48,810 nt of DNA, from assembly GCA_020052645.1 (NCBI GenBank), contig JAGVOQ010000030.1:1-48810 (forward strand), given 5' to 3'. Both the position numbers and the translations under genes were made by a program. Below, in pieces: positions 25,558 through 34,022 of this stretch; the stretch's first letter is position 1, and each line of letters starts with the position of its first letter. Below the pieces are notes generated by a model, which worked only from the letters and a program-made list of their open reading frames with translations, had not been told where the DNA came from and searched no databases. The DNA is from Candidatus Omnitrophota bacterium (lineage in GTDB: Bacteria; Omnitrophota; Gorgyraeia; Velamenicoccales; Velamenicoccaceae).

Positions 25558-26652
25558 ATGAGAAGCGCCAGAATTACAATTTTTATAACAATGCTGATCC
25601 TGATCGGGATCGGTGTTGTCATGATTTATAGCGCCTCCTCAATTCCGATGTGGCAACAGACAGGAGAAAGCGGCCGTTTGCTTAAAAAACAGGCCAGCTA
25701 TCTTTTGATGGGATTTGTTGCCATGTTTCTGAGTATGGTCGTCGATTATCAGAAGCTGCGCAAATATACTAAACCCATTTTTTTTATCGCTGTTATTCCC
25801 CTGGTCTTAGTTTTGGTCCCAGGTATTTCGCGTGAAGTCGGAGGTGCCAAGCGATGGCTGCACTTGTTTGGGCTGAATTATCAACCGTCCGAATTCGTTA
25901 AGATCGCGCTTATTATTTACATGGCTGATTTTATTGACCGAAAATATTCGTATTTAAAAGATTTTTGGCGTGGTTTTGTACCGCCGATGGTTATTTTAGG
26001 CCTTGTTACATTTCTGGTTTTGCTTCAGCCCGACTTAGGGACAGCTATTTCTTTTGTTTTTTTGGTGTTTATCATGCTTTTTATTTCAGGCGGGCGCCCA
26101 ATTCATTTAGGTTTAAGCATCTTAGCTGCTTTACCCATTGCTTATCTTCTTATTTTTCGCGTGGCGTATCGACGCGCCAGGATATTAGCTTTTTTAAATC
26201 CATGGATGGATCCCAAAGGGAGCGGTTTTCAGATTATCCAATCACAGATCGCCTTGGCTTCCGGCGGTTTATGGGGGGTGGGGTTGGGCCAGGGGCGACA
26301 GAAGCTTTTTTATCTTCCAGCGGCCCATACAGATTTTATTTTTTCGATTATCGGAGAAGAGTTGGGGCTTTTGGGCGCGGGAGTCGTTATCTTGCTCTTT
26401 ATTTTTCTTATATGGAATATGGCCAAGGTCGTCTATGCTGTGCGCGACCCATTTGGAAAGTTGATCTGCGCTGGGGTCGTTGCGTTGATCGGTTTTTCGA
26501 CCATTGTCAACATCGGTGTCTCGATGGGGTCTTTTCCCACCAAAGGGCTGCCGCTGCCTTTTATCAGCTATGGAGGTTCTTCGTTGATTTTTCATATGGT
26601 TGCTGTTGGTTTGTTGTTGAATGTTTCCAGGGCTGAGGAGGTCACGCTGTGA
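25558..26652 (+). CDS. ftsW: Septal peptidoglycan polymerase FtsW (SEDS family)
   Basis: FtsW is a polytopic SEDS glycosyltransferase polymerising lipid II at the septum with FtsI. The 364-aa protein has about ten membrane segments. SEDS signatures are YSASS near the N terminus, QPSEFVKIAL, LLQPDLGTAI, HTDFIFSIIGEELG with the essential aspartate region, and GLPLPFISYGGSSL. FtsW rather than RodA is decided by position in the dcw cluster; the second SEDS gene at 47590 sits with mreBCD-mrdA. Its end overlaps murG (GTGA). Confidence 0.95.
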   Translation: MRSARITIFITMLILIGIGVVMIYSASSIPMWQQTGESGRLLKKQASYLLMGFVAMFLSMVVDYQKLRKYTKPIFFIAVIPLVLVLVPGISREVGGAKRWLHLFGLNYQPSEFVKIALIIYMADFIDRKYSYLKDFWRGFVPPMVILGLVTFLVLLQPDLGTAISFVFLVFIMLFISGGRPIHLGLSILAALPIAYLLIFRVAYRRARILAFLNPWMDPKGSGFQIIQSQIALASGGLWGVGLGQGRQKLFYLPAAHTDFIFSIIGEELGLLGAGVVILLFIFLIWNMAKVVYAVRDPFGKLICAGVVALIGFSTIVNIGVSMGSFPTKGLPLPFISYGGSSLIFHMVAVGLLLNVSRAEEVTL

Positions 26653-27740
26653 GTCAACTGCGTTCAAAACGACTTCTGGTTGTGGCCCAAGGAAGCGGAG
26701 GGCATGTTTTTCCTGCCGTGGCTTTTTGTCAGGAATTTATTTTAAAAAATCCCGAAAGTGTTCTGATAACATTTGTCACGTCAGCGAACGCAAAGTTTGT
26801 CGCTTCTGATGGTCAAAAAGCGAATAAAATAATTCCTGAAGAATTTCATCCTGTTTATTTGTCTGCGTCCAGATCAGCCTTAGGTATTTTGAAACTGATT
26901 TTTAGCAGTTTTGGGACGATTATTCGTGAAAGGCCGGATATTGTTTTTGGATTTGGAGGATATTTTACCGTTCCATTTGTTTTTTGGGCAAAACTTTTTG
27001 GAAAAAAAACGATTCTGCACGAGCAGAACGTTGTTTTAGGCCGAGCAAATATGTTTTTAAGCGGCTGGGTGGATAAGATTATTATTTCTTTTGAAGAAAC
27101 CAGAATGTATTTAAAGAAAAATAATAAAAAGACGCAATGGGCCCGGTTTCCTTTGAAGGAAAACCTGCGGCGGATGCCTAAGAACGAGGCTCTTCAAGTA
27201 TTGGGTTTTAAGGAAGGTTTATTGACTGTTTTGGTGGTTGGCGGTAGTCAGGGGGCTCGGTGCATCAACGAAAGAATACCTGAGGCTTTAAAAGAAAATA
27301 AGAATTTAGATCAACTTCAGGTGATCCATTTGGCTGGGCACAATGATTTTAAAAGTGTAAAAGAGCGTTACAGGGCTTTGCCGTTGTGTTCAAAAGTCTT
27401 TGAATTTTTTGATGATATGCAGGTGCTTTATTCGGCGGCAGACCTCGTGATCGGGAGGTCCGGGGCCGGCTGTGTGGCTGAAATTTCTCATTTTGCATTG
27501 CCTTCTGTTTTGATCCCTTATCCTTACGCAGGGGCGCATCAGATTGAAAACGCGCGCGTCTTAGCAAAAAAAGGCGCAGCCCTTTTGTTGGAAGAAGATA
27601 AAATCACAGCACCGTTGCTCTCAGGCCTCTTAGATATTTTTATTGAAGACGATATGAGAAGGAAAACGATGTCGAAGATCTTAACAACCATGGAAGAAGA
27701 AGCGCAAAAAATTTCTTTAAGCGAGGCGGTGTTCCTATGA
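26649..27740 (+). CDS. murG: UDP-N-acetylglucosamine--N-acetylmuramyl-(pentapeptide) pyrophosphoryl-undecaprenol GlcNAc transferase
   Basis: MurG converts lipid I to lipid II on the cytoplasmic face. The 363-aa GT-B enzyme shows the first glycine loop as AQGSGGHVFPAVA (usually GGTGGH). It also shows LHEQN, VVGGSQGARCIN, GRSGAGCVAEI and the donor-binding PYPYAGAHQIENA. The GTG at 26649 overlaps the ftsW TGA, indicating coupled translation. Its TGA in turn overlaps the start of an exported peptidase gene. Confidence 0.95.
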   Translation: MSQLRSKRLLVVAQGSGGHVFPAVAFCQEFILKNPESVLITFVTSANAKFVASDGQKANKIIPEEFHPVYLSASRSALGILKLIFSSFGTIIRERPDIVFGFGGYFTVPFVFWAKLFGKKTILHEQNVVLGRANMFLSGWVDKIIISFEETRMYLKKNNKKTQWARFPLKENLRRMPKNEALQVLGFKEGLLTVLVVGGSQGARCINERIPEALKENKNLDQLQVIHLAGHNDFKSVKERYRALPLCSKVFEFFDDMQVLYSAADLVIGRSGAGCVAEISHFALPSVLIPYPYAGAHQIENARVLAKKGAALLLEEDKITAPLLSGLLDIFIEDDMRRKTMSKILTTMEEEAQKISLSEAVFL

Positions 27741-28537
27741 AAAAAGTTTTTAAGTTATTCTTGTGTTTATCTTTTTTGACGATTTTTTTCGGCTTTGGAG
27801 ATTTTTCTGAAAAAAAGAGCACCCATTTTATTATTTATTACAAAGATATCCCGGAAGATTTCTTAGATGATGTTTTGGAATATTCAGAGCGCTATTATGA
27901 TGAATTAACGGAGAAACTAGGGTTTAGGCGTTTTAATTATTGGACATGGGATAATCGGGCCAAAATTTATATCTTTGAGGATAAGGAGACTTATGAAAAA
28001 GAAATGAACCAGCCGGCTTGGGCAGGAGGTTCAGCTTCTTATGTCGACAAAACAATTTGGACATTTCCGCAGGAATCAGGATTTTTCGATACGCTTTTGC
28101 CTCATGAAATAGGACATATAGTTTTCAGGGAAGTTGTCGGCGCTCATCGCAATATTCCTCTTTGGCTGGAAGAAGGCGTTGCTCAGTACCTGGAACAGGC
28201 CAAGCGGATCGGCGCTGAAAAACATGTTTTAAGCGCCATGTCGGAGGGTGCCTTTATTCCTTTTAAAGAGTTGATGGAAATAAATGGTCTTACGTTAAGA
28301 TCGCGCGATGATGTTAAAGTTTATTATGCGGAAGCATCCAGCCTGGTTAATTATCTTATCCAAAAGTATGGCGTTGATTCTTTTAATAATTTTTGTAGTA
28401 AGCTTAAAGACGGAAAAACTTTTGACAACGCCATAAGTTACGCTTATTTTTACATTAGGAACTCTTCAGATTTAGGCGAGGCCTGGGAACAGTATTTGAA
28501 AGATAAACTAAAAATAAAAGATAAAATGGTTCTCTAA
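27737..28537 (+). CDS. Exported zinc metallopeptidase (gluzincin, peptidase MA-like)
   Basis: A 266-aa protein with a signal peptide (basic MKK, then a hydrophobic run to about residue 20) and no lipobox, so probably periplasmic. The zinc site is H123-E-I-G-H127 with the third ligand E146 in PLWLEEGVAQYLE, the arrangement of peptidase MA-like gluzincins. It overlaps murG (ATGA) and precedes murC by ten bases, so it is an integral member of the dcw operon. The substrate is unknown. A cell-wall or division-protein target is suggested by position only. It is not one of the standard dcw genes. Confidence 0.82.
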   Translation: MKKVFKLFLCLSFLTIFFGFGDFSEKKSTHFIIYYKDIPEDFLDDVLEYSERYYDELTEKLGFRRFNYWTWDNRAKIYIFEDKETYEKEMNQPAWAGGSASYVDKTIWTFPQESGFFDTLLPHEIGHIVFREVVGAHRNIPLWLEEGVAQYLEQAKRIGAEKHVLSAMSEGAFIPFKELMEINGLTLRSRDDVKVYYAEASSLVNYLIQKYGVDSFNNFCSKLKDGKTFDNAISYAYFYIRNSSDLGEAWEQYLKDKLKIKDKMVL

Positions 28538-28547
28538 GGTTGGTTAT

Positions 28548-29903
28548 ATGACGCAACATGTTCATTTTATAGGGATCGGCGGAATAGGTGTTAGCGGTGT
28601 GGCACAGCTGGCCTTAAAGCAGGGGCATCAGGTTTCCGGATCTGACTTGAAAGAGTCTTCGATCACGCGTCGTCTTGTCCACGAAGGCGCGCAGGTCTTT
28701 TTGGAGCACAGGTCAGAAAATATCAAAGGGGCAGATTTGGTGGTTTATTCATCCGCGATCAGCCCTAATAATCCGGAATTGGTTGCTGCGCGTGATTGCG
28801 GGATTCCTGTCCAACGTCGCGCTGAGTTTTTGAGCGTTTTAATGGCGAATAAAAAAGTGATCACCATTACAGGCGCCCATGGAAAAACAACAACGTCTTC
28901 TTTGGCGGCACACCTACTCATAAGTTCTGGGCTTCATCCAACCCTGGCGGTAGGAGGGATCTTGCGTGAAGATGGAGATAACGCCAAGCTGGGGGATAGT
29001 TCTTATTTTGTCGCCGAAGCCGATGAGAGTGACGGCACTTTTTTGTGTTACAGGCCCATGTATTCGATCATCACTAATATAGATCAGGAGCACATGGATT
29101 TTTATAAAACTACTGATAATCTTTTGGGATATTTTTCAAAATTTGTTTCTCAGACTGAAAAAAACGGATGCGTTTTCTATTGTTTTGAAGATGAAGCCTT
29201 AAAAGATATTATAAAGAAAAGCTCAGTCAGAAGCGTAAGCTTTGGTTTTTCTCCACAAGCGGATTTAGTTGCGGATAATATCCATTTGGATAAATGTCGC
29301 ATTAGCTTTTCTTGTTTTAAAAAGGGGGGCGCCTTAGGGGAGGTTGCGCTTGGGCTCGCGGGGAGGCATAATATTTTAAATGCGCTTTCGGTCATTGCCC
29401 TTGGCCAAGAGTTAGGTATTGATTTTAAGATGATCCAAAAGGCGCTCGCAAGCTTTAAGGGGGTTGAGCGCCGTTTTCAGATTAAATTCGAAAATAAAAA
29501 TTTTCTTGTTGTGGATGACTATGGCCATCATCCTACAGAAATTGCCGCGACGTTGGAAGCAGCCAAACTTTGCGGACGCCGAAGGCTTGTGGTTGTCTTT
29601 CAGCCTCATCGATTTTCGCGCACGCATCTATTGATGGATGCGCTTGCGCGGTCTTTGGAGGGCGCGGACGTATTGTTTGTAACGGATATTTATGCGGCCG
29701 GAGAAAAACCTATTGCAGGCGTTGGGGCAGAGCAGATCGTTGAGCGTGTGAAAATAAATTCGAGCATGACGGCTGAATATGTTCCTAAAGATCAAATTAT
29801 AGGAGAGCTTAAAAAAAATATTGTAGCTCAAGATCTTATCTTGTTTTTAGGCGCGGGGGACATTACGAAAATAAGTGATGAGTTCTCAAAAAGTTTTGAT
29901 TAA
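28548..29903 (+). CDS. murC: UDP-N-acetylmuramate--L-alanine ligase
   Basis: MurC begins stem-peptide synthesis by adding L-alanine to UDP-MurNAc. It has HFIGIGGIGVSGVA and GSDLKES at the N terminus, ITGAHGKTTT for ATP, EADESDGTFL, the NIDQEHMDFY block, GRHNILNALS and DDYGHHPTEI. The length is 451 aa. murB starts inside its last ten codons. Confidence 0.97.
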   Translation: MTQHVHFIGIGGIGVSGVAQLALKQGHQVSGSDLKESSITRRLVHEGAQVFLEHRSENIKGADLVVYSSAISPNNPELVAARDCGIPVQRRAEFLSVLMANKKVITITGAHGKTTTSSLAAHLLISSGLHPTLAVGGILREDGDNAKLGDSSYFVAEADESDGTFLCYRPMYSIITNIDQEHMDFYKTTDNLLGYFSKFVSQTEKNGCVFYCFEDEALKDIIKKSSVRSVSFGFSPQADLVADNIHLDKCRISFSCFKKGGALGEVALGLAGRHNILNALSVIALGQELGIDFKMIQKALASFKGVERRFQIKFENKNFLVVDDYGHHPTEIAATLEAAKLCGRRRLVVVFQPHRFSRTHLLMDALARSLEGADVLFVTDIYAAGEKPIAGVGAEQIVERVKINSSMTAEYVPKDQIIGELKKNIVAQDLILFLGAGDITKISDEFSKSFD

Positions 29904-30783
29904 AGGTTTGAAAAAGAACATTTCTTTAAAAAACCGCACGAGTTTTCGTATAGGCGGAAGAGCGGCCTATTGGTATGAGCCGAAAACAAGAAATGAGCTG
30001 AGTTGTTTTTTAAAAAAATCGCAATTTCTAAAGCCTTTTTTTGTGATAGGTGCCGGTAGTAATCTTTTGGTCAAAGAAGGTGTGATTAAAAAGACTTTTA
30101 TCCATCTGAGTGCGCAGGCTTTCAAAAAAATAACGATGAGGGGCGTATCTGTTGAGGTGGGTGCTGGCGTGCCTCTTAATCGGTTGATTTCGTTTCTTAT
30201 GCCTTTTGATTTAACGGGTTTCGAATTTTTGACAGGGATCCCCGGAACAGTGGGGGGCGCTCTTGTGATGAATGCCGGCGCAAAGAATGAGGCAGGAGAT
30301 AACCAGGTTTTAAAAGAAATCAGTGATATTGTTTCCTGGGTTGAGGTTTTGGATTTAAATGGACGTATTTTTAAATTAAAAAAGAAGGACATCATTTTTT
30401 CCTATAGGACCTCTTCATTGAAACCCTATGTTATTTTAAGGGCTGAGTTTCGGTTGAGGCGCGGGGAAAAAGGGTCGGCCCGAAAAAGGATCAAAGAGCT
30501 TTTTGAGGAAAGAAGGGCGCGTCAGGATTGGCGCTATGCGAGCGCAGGCAGCTTTTTTAAAAATCCAAAAAACGGACTGTCGGCAGGCCGGATGATTGAC
30601 TCTTGTCATCTTAAGGGGTTGAGATACAAAGGAGCGCAGGTAAGCGAAAGGCACGCTAATTTTATTCTTAATATTCGCGGTGCCAAGAGCCAGGATGTGA
30701 TACGTCTTATGGAAATTATTCAAAAAAAAGTGTATAATCGTTTCAAAATTAAATTGATACCGGAGGTTGAAATTGTCGCTTGA
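29878..30783 (+). CDS. murB: UDP-N-acetylenolpyruvoylglucosamine reductase
   Basis: MurB reduces UDP-GlcNAc-enolpyruvate to UDP-MurNAc using NADPH and FAD, and so depends on the RibF product. Signatures are NRTSFRIGG, GAGSNLLV, TGIPGTVGGALVMNAGA, SYRTSSL, and the AGSFFKNP block containing the catalytic serine. The absence of the extra loop and about 300 aa fit the shorter type II form. The start may be the GTG at 29875 or the ATG at 29878; both overlap murC by just under 30 bases. Confidence 0.94.
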   Translation: MSSQKVLIKGLKKNISLKNRTSFRIGGRAAYWYEPKTRNELSCFLKKSQFLKPFFVIGAGSNLLVKEGVIKKTFIHLSAQAFKKITMRGVSVEVGAGVPLNRLISFLMPFDLTGFEFLTGIPGTVGGALVMNAGAKNEAGDNQVLKEISDIVSWVEVLDLNGRIFKLKKKDIIFSYRTSSLKPYVILRAEFRLRRGEKGSARKRIKELFEERRARQDWRYASAGSFFKNPKNGLSAGRMIDSCHLKGLRYKGAQVSERHANFILNIRGAKSQDVIRLMEIIQKKVYNRFKIKLIPEVEIVA

Positions 30784-31702
30784 GGAAAAACGTATTGGGG
30801 TTTTGATGGGAGGGGCATCTTCTGAAAGAGATATTTCCTTAAAATCCGGCATGGCTGTGTTTGAAGCATTAAAGGCTGTGGGTTTAGATGCCGTTAGCCT
30901 TGAGGTTAAAAACGAAACAGAAGATGAGGTCAAGTCGCTTCTTTCAAATAGCCATGTGGACGCAGTTTTTATCGCTATGCACGGTGGTTTTGGTGAGGAT
31001 GGGCGTCTTCAGCATATTTTAGAAAAAATCCACATGCCGTTTACAGGCCCAAAAGAGAAATCGAGCCGGTTGGCTATGGATAAGCTTGTTTCGCGAAGGC
31101 TTTTTGAAAAATCCGGACTTCTGGTTCCAGCATATGTTTGTTTAAAAAAACAAGATTCTCTAAAAATAATTGATCGCCTTCATTTTCCTCTAGTCGTGAA
31201 GCCGACGTCTCAGGGTTCGAGCATAGGGATTTCTTTTATAGATGCTTTTGAAAAGGTCGAAGAGGCTGTGGCTTTAGCTTTTCAGTACGATGATACAGTT
31301 TTGATCGAGGAATTTATTGAAGGAAGGGAGATTACGGTTTCAGTTTTGGATGGTGAGCCGCTTCCAATTGTTGAGATCATCCCGAAGAAAAAATTTTTTG
31401 ATTTTCAGGCAAAATATGAAAAAGGAATGACAGATTATGTTGTCCCTGCTGATTTAAGTGAGGCAATAGCCCGAGCGTCGCAAAAAGACGCGGTTGTGGC
31501 GTATCGCACGTTGGATTGCCGTCATTTGAGCCGCGTTGATATGATATTAAAAGAAGATCGCTTGCCTTATGTTTTAGAAGTTAATACAATTCCTGGGTTT
31601 ACGGCCACGAGCCTTTTCCCAAAAGCCGCGCGGGCCGCAGGCGTAAGTTTTCAAGAATTGTGCACAAAATTGTTAGAGTTTGCCGTGAGGGACAATGGCT
31701 AA
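30773..31702 (+). CDS. ddl: D-alanine--D-alanine ligase
   Basis: Ddl makes the D-Ala-D-Ala used by MurF. This 309-aa ATP-grasp enzyme shows LMGGASSERDISLKSG, HGGFGEDG, PFTGPKEKSS, VVKPTSQGSSIGIS, EFIEGREITV and LEVNTIPGFT. The TTG at 30773 is chosen because ggagg at 30762-30766 lies six bases ahead; an earlier in-frame TTG touches the ribosome binding site. It overlaps murB by 11 bases. Confidence 0.94.
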   Translation: MSLEEKRIGVLMGGASSERDISLKSGMAVFEALKAVGLDAVSLEVKNETEDEVKSLLSNSHVDAVFIAMHGGFGEDGRLQHILEKIHMPFTGPKEKSSRLAMDKLVSRRLFEKSGLLVPAYVCLKKQDSLKIIDRLHFPLVVKPTSQGSSIGISFIDAFEKVEEAVALAFQYDDTVLIEEFIEGREITVSVLDGEPLPIVEIIPKKKFFDFQAKYEKGMTDYVVPADLSEAIARASQKDAVVAYRTLDCRHLSRVDMILKEDRLPYVLEVNTIPGFTATSLFPKAARAAGVSFQELCTKLLEFAVRDNG

Positions 31703-32489
31703 AAATAAAAAAAATAAACAAAATAATCAGTTTTTTCTTCTTGTCGTTTTGCCTCTTTTGGCTATTTTTGTATCTTCTTTGGCCATTTATAAGGGGTTGC
31801 AAAATTACATCACGTCATCGCACTATTTTAAGATCAGAGACGTTGTGATCGATGGCATCGCCGATGCACGCTATGTTGAGTGCATGAGGGAAGAAATTTT
31901 AGGGTCAAATATTTTTGAATTGGACGCGGAAAAATTAGCAGAAAGAATTAAAAAAAGATTTCCGACTTTTTACAACATTCGCGTGACGAGGGTTTTGCCC
32001 TCAAAGCTTGAGATTTTAGCTCGGGAACGCATTCCAGTGGCTATTGTCAGAAAAGAAGTTTATTATCTTTTCGATGCTCAAGGTGTCGCGATCGCGAGTT
32101 TTCCGCTGAACGCTCTTTTAAATTATCCTTCCATCGTAGGCTTAGATAGCAGGTTGCCGAAGATTCAAGTTGGGGTTTCGTATGAGGTCAGTGCTTTAAA
32201 GATTCCGCTTCGGTTGGCGCTTTTGCTGCGCGTCAGGATCCCCGCGCTTAAAATCGTCAAGATAGATGCCACGGATCTTGATAATTTGGTTTTTTATTTG
32301 AACGGCGATATCCAGGTCAAGATAGGCAATCGTGATTTTGAAGAACGATTGAATCTTTTGCCTGTAATCTTAAAAAGCCTAGGACCTGAAGTTTCGAATG
32401 TTTTGTATATTGACCTTCGGCATAAGGAGCCGGTGATTTCTTTTAAAAAGAACGATTCTTTACGATCGCGCAATCTCGGTGGCACTTGA
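31695..32489 (+). CDS. ftsQ: Cell division protein FtsQ/DivIB
   Basis: FtsQ is a bitopic divisome scaffold that links early and late division proteins through FtsB/FtsL. The 264-aa protein has a basic cytoplasmic end, one membrane segment at about residues 13-32, a POTRA domain (FKIRDVVIDGI... LGSNIFELDAEKL... PTFYNIRVTRVLPSKLEI split by loops) and the beta domain. The sequence is divergent but topology, POTRA pattern and position before ftsA agree. It overlaps ddl by eight bases. Confidence 0.88.
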   Translation: MAKNKKNKQNNQFFLLVVLPLLAIFVSSLAIYKGLQNYITSSHYFKIRDVVIDGIADARYVECMREEILGSNIFELDAEKLAERIKKRFPTFYNIRVTRVLPSKLEILARERIPVAIVRKEVYYLFDAQGVAIASFPLNALLNYPSIVGLDSRLPKIQVGVSYEVSALKIPLRLALLLRVRIPALKIVKIDATDLDNLVFYLNGDIQVKIGNRDFEERLNLLPVILKSLGPEVSNVLYIDLRHKEPVISFKKNDSLRSRNLGGT

Positions 32490-32508
32490 TTCTAAAAAAA
32501 GGATTCTT

Positions 32509-33744
32509 ATGAAAAAAATTACTAAAAAATTTTTTTATAGTCTTGATATCGGTTCTAAAAAAATGACCTTGGCTGCAGCAGGAATTCAGCGAAACGGCGA
32601 ATTCGGCCACATTTTTATAGAGACAGGGCGTTCCGAAGGTATTTTTAAAGGTGTTGTTAATGACTTGGCGGCGTTGAGCGATGCGATGCTGCAGCTTTTT
32701 AAAAAAATGGAAGCTAAGTGCAACGAGAGAGCGGCACAGGTGGCCTTGAGCATCAATGGTCACTACATCAACGCGCGGCATAGCAGCGCGGCGATCGCTT
32801 TGGCGGAGCGGGGAACTCGTTCGATCACGCGCCGCGATATCGAAAAGCTTGGGCTTCAGGCAAGGACCTTAGGGCTTGAATTGAATGAATATCTCTTGCA
32901 TGAATATCCTCAGCGTTATGCCATTGACAGGCAAAATACGACGCTCGTCCCTCTAGGGTTGCACGGAAGAAAATTCGAGATGGATCTTCTCTTGATCTGC
33001 GCGGATATGGGATATTTGCAAAATATCACCAAGGCGGTGGAGCAGATCGGCTTAGACGTTGTTCAACTGGTCTTTTCTGGCGTCGCGGCCAGCGAAGCTG
33101 TTTTGTCTGAAAGCGAAAAAGAGGAAGGGGTCGTTTTAGTGGATATTGGTGATTCTCTTACAAATGTCCTTATTTTTAAAGACGGCGTTCCTCGTTGTTT
33201 TCACGGTTTTTCTTTTGGCGGCCGCAACCTTACTGAGATTATCTCTAATTATTTTAAGATTCCTTATGAGCTGGCCGATGGGATCAAAGAATCATCCATG
33301 GAGATCGACAGCGAGCTTCTTGAAACAGAAGAAGTCATGATTAAAACGGAAGAAGTTTATCGTCCTATAAAAAAGAAAGAACTTTTGTCGATCACAGGGC
33401 CTGAGATAGATAAATTTATCGCGACTCTACGCAGTGTTATTTTTAACTGTGGGTTGGATGGTATACCAGGGATGTCAGTGGTGGCCACAGGGGGTTTAAG
33501 TTCACTGGCGGGGTTGTTGGAGAAAATGGAACGGGATTTAGGCTTAACCGTAAAATTAGGATTGACGAAAAACCTCCAGGATGCCTCGGCTTCTCAGGGG
33601 CCCGCTTATGCCGCGGCCATAGGTTTGTTGTGCCGGCAAAGGGATCAGTATCGTAAGAATGACCTGTTGAATACATCCAGTGGAAAAAATAAAGTATCCA
33701 AAGTTGTTGATTATCTTGTTAACCTCTATCAGGATTATTTTTAA
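32509..33744 (+). CDS. ftsA: Cell division protein FtsA
   Basis: FtsA is the actin-fold membrane tether of the Z ring. The 411-aa protein has FYSLDIGSKKMTLAAAG (phosphate 1), the 1C subdomain (RAAQVALSINGHYI... TRRDIEKL), VVLVDIGDSLTNV (phosphate 2) and VVATGGLSSLAG (adenosine). It ends in an amphipathic-looking helix (VVDYLVNLYQDYF) suitable for membrane binding. The ATG at 32509 is preceded by aaagga; the frame opens earlier at a GTG. FtsA normally sits immediately before ftsZ, but no ftsZ follows here. Confidence 0.9.
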   Translation: MKKITKKFFYSLDIGSKKMTLAAAGIQRNGEFGHIFIETGRSEGIFKGVVNDLAALSDAMLQLFKKMEAKCNERAAQVALSINGHYINARHSSAAIALAERGTRSITRRDIEKLGLQARTLGLELNEYLLHEYPQRYAIDRQNTTLVPLGLHGRKFEMDLLLICADMGYLQNITKAVEQIGLDVVQLVFSGVAASEAVLSESEKEEGVVLVDIGDSLTNVLIFKDGVPRCFHGFSFGGRNLTEIISNYFKIPYELADGIKESSMEIDSELLETEEVMIKTEEVYRPIKKKELLSITGPEIDKFIATLRSVIFNCGLDGIPGMSVVATGGLSSLAGLLEKMERDLGLTVKLGLTKNLQDASASQGPAYAAAIGLLCRQRDQYRKNDLLNTSSGKNKVSKVVDYLVNLYQDYF

Positions 33745-33749
33745 CCGAA

Positions 33750-33789
33750 AGGCACTCATTTTAGTTTTGGAGTCTGCAAATAAGTGCCT
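33750..33789 (+). terminator. Weak candidate terminator of the dcw cluster
   Basis: aggcact (33750-33756) pairs with agtgcct (33783-33789), six bases after the ftsA stop, and tttttccttt follows shortly after. The loop of 26 bases is long and the stem short, so termination efficiency is doubtful. It is the only terminator-like structure at the end of the cluster. Confidence 0.3.
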
Positions 33790-33814
33790 AAGGCAGTTTT
33801 TCCTTTTGAGGTTA

Positions 33815-33888
33815 ACCCCGCGAAGTATTGTAAAATACTCCGATCCGCTATGCGGGAGGGCAATTTTACAATACTTACGAAGCGGGGT
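33815..33888. repeat. Long palindromic element, copy 2
   Basis: accccgc (33815-33821) pairs with gcggggt (33882-33888). After a bulge, agtattgtaaaat pairs with attttacaatact over 13 bp, and a small ccgc/gcgg hairpin caps the structure. Edges and layout match the element at 15-72, with compensatory C-G for T-A in the outer stem. It lies in the gap after ftsA. No reading frame of note occupies 33745-34022. Confidence 0.65.
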
Positions 33889-33987
33889 CGAACAGGAAAT
33901 CATGCTCGAATAAATCTTTGAATCAATCCAAGGATCAACTCAGACAGATAGCTTAATTTACTTCATTGTCTCTAATCTATGTCCTCG

Positions 33988-34016
33988 TTGACACTCCTCG
34001 TCTTTTGTGTTAAGTT
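33988..34016 (+). promoter_or_regulatory. Putative promoter giving leaderless yggS mRNA
   Basis: TTGACA (33988-33993) is followed after 17 bases by TAAGTT (34011-34016) with TG one base upstream (extended -10). Seven bases after the -10 is 34023, the first base of the yggS ATG. No ribosome binding site precedes yggS, which fits a leaderless transcript. The -10 itself is only a three-of-six match. Confidence 0.4.
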
Positions 34017-34022
34017 ACCCCA

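Noticed and set aside
25965-26636. A 223-codon open frame overlapping ftsW in another frame
   Set aside because: It lies wholly inside ftsW, which has all SEDS motifs. Its translation has no recognisable domain and is rich in residues expected from a shifted membrane-protein frame.
33745-34022. A degraded ftsZ in the gap after ftsA
   Set aside because: The 278 bases are filled by a hairpin, a palindrome and a promoter. No frame shows tubulin-signature fragments such as GGGTG.
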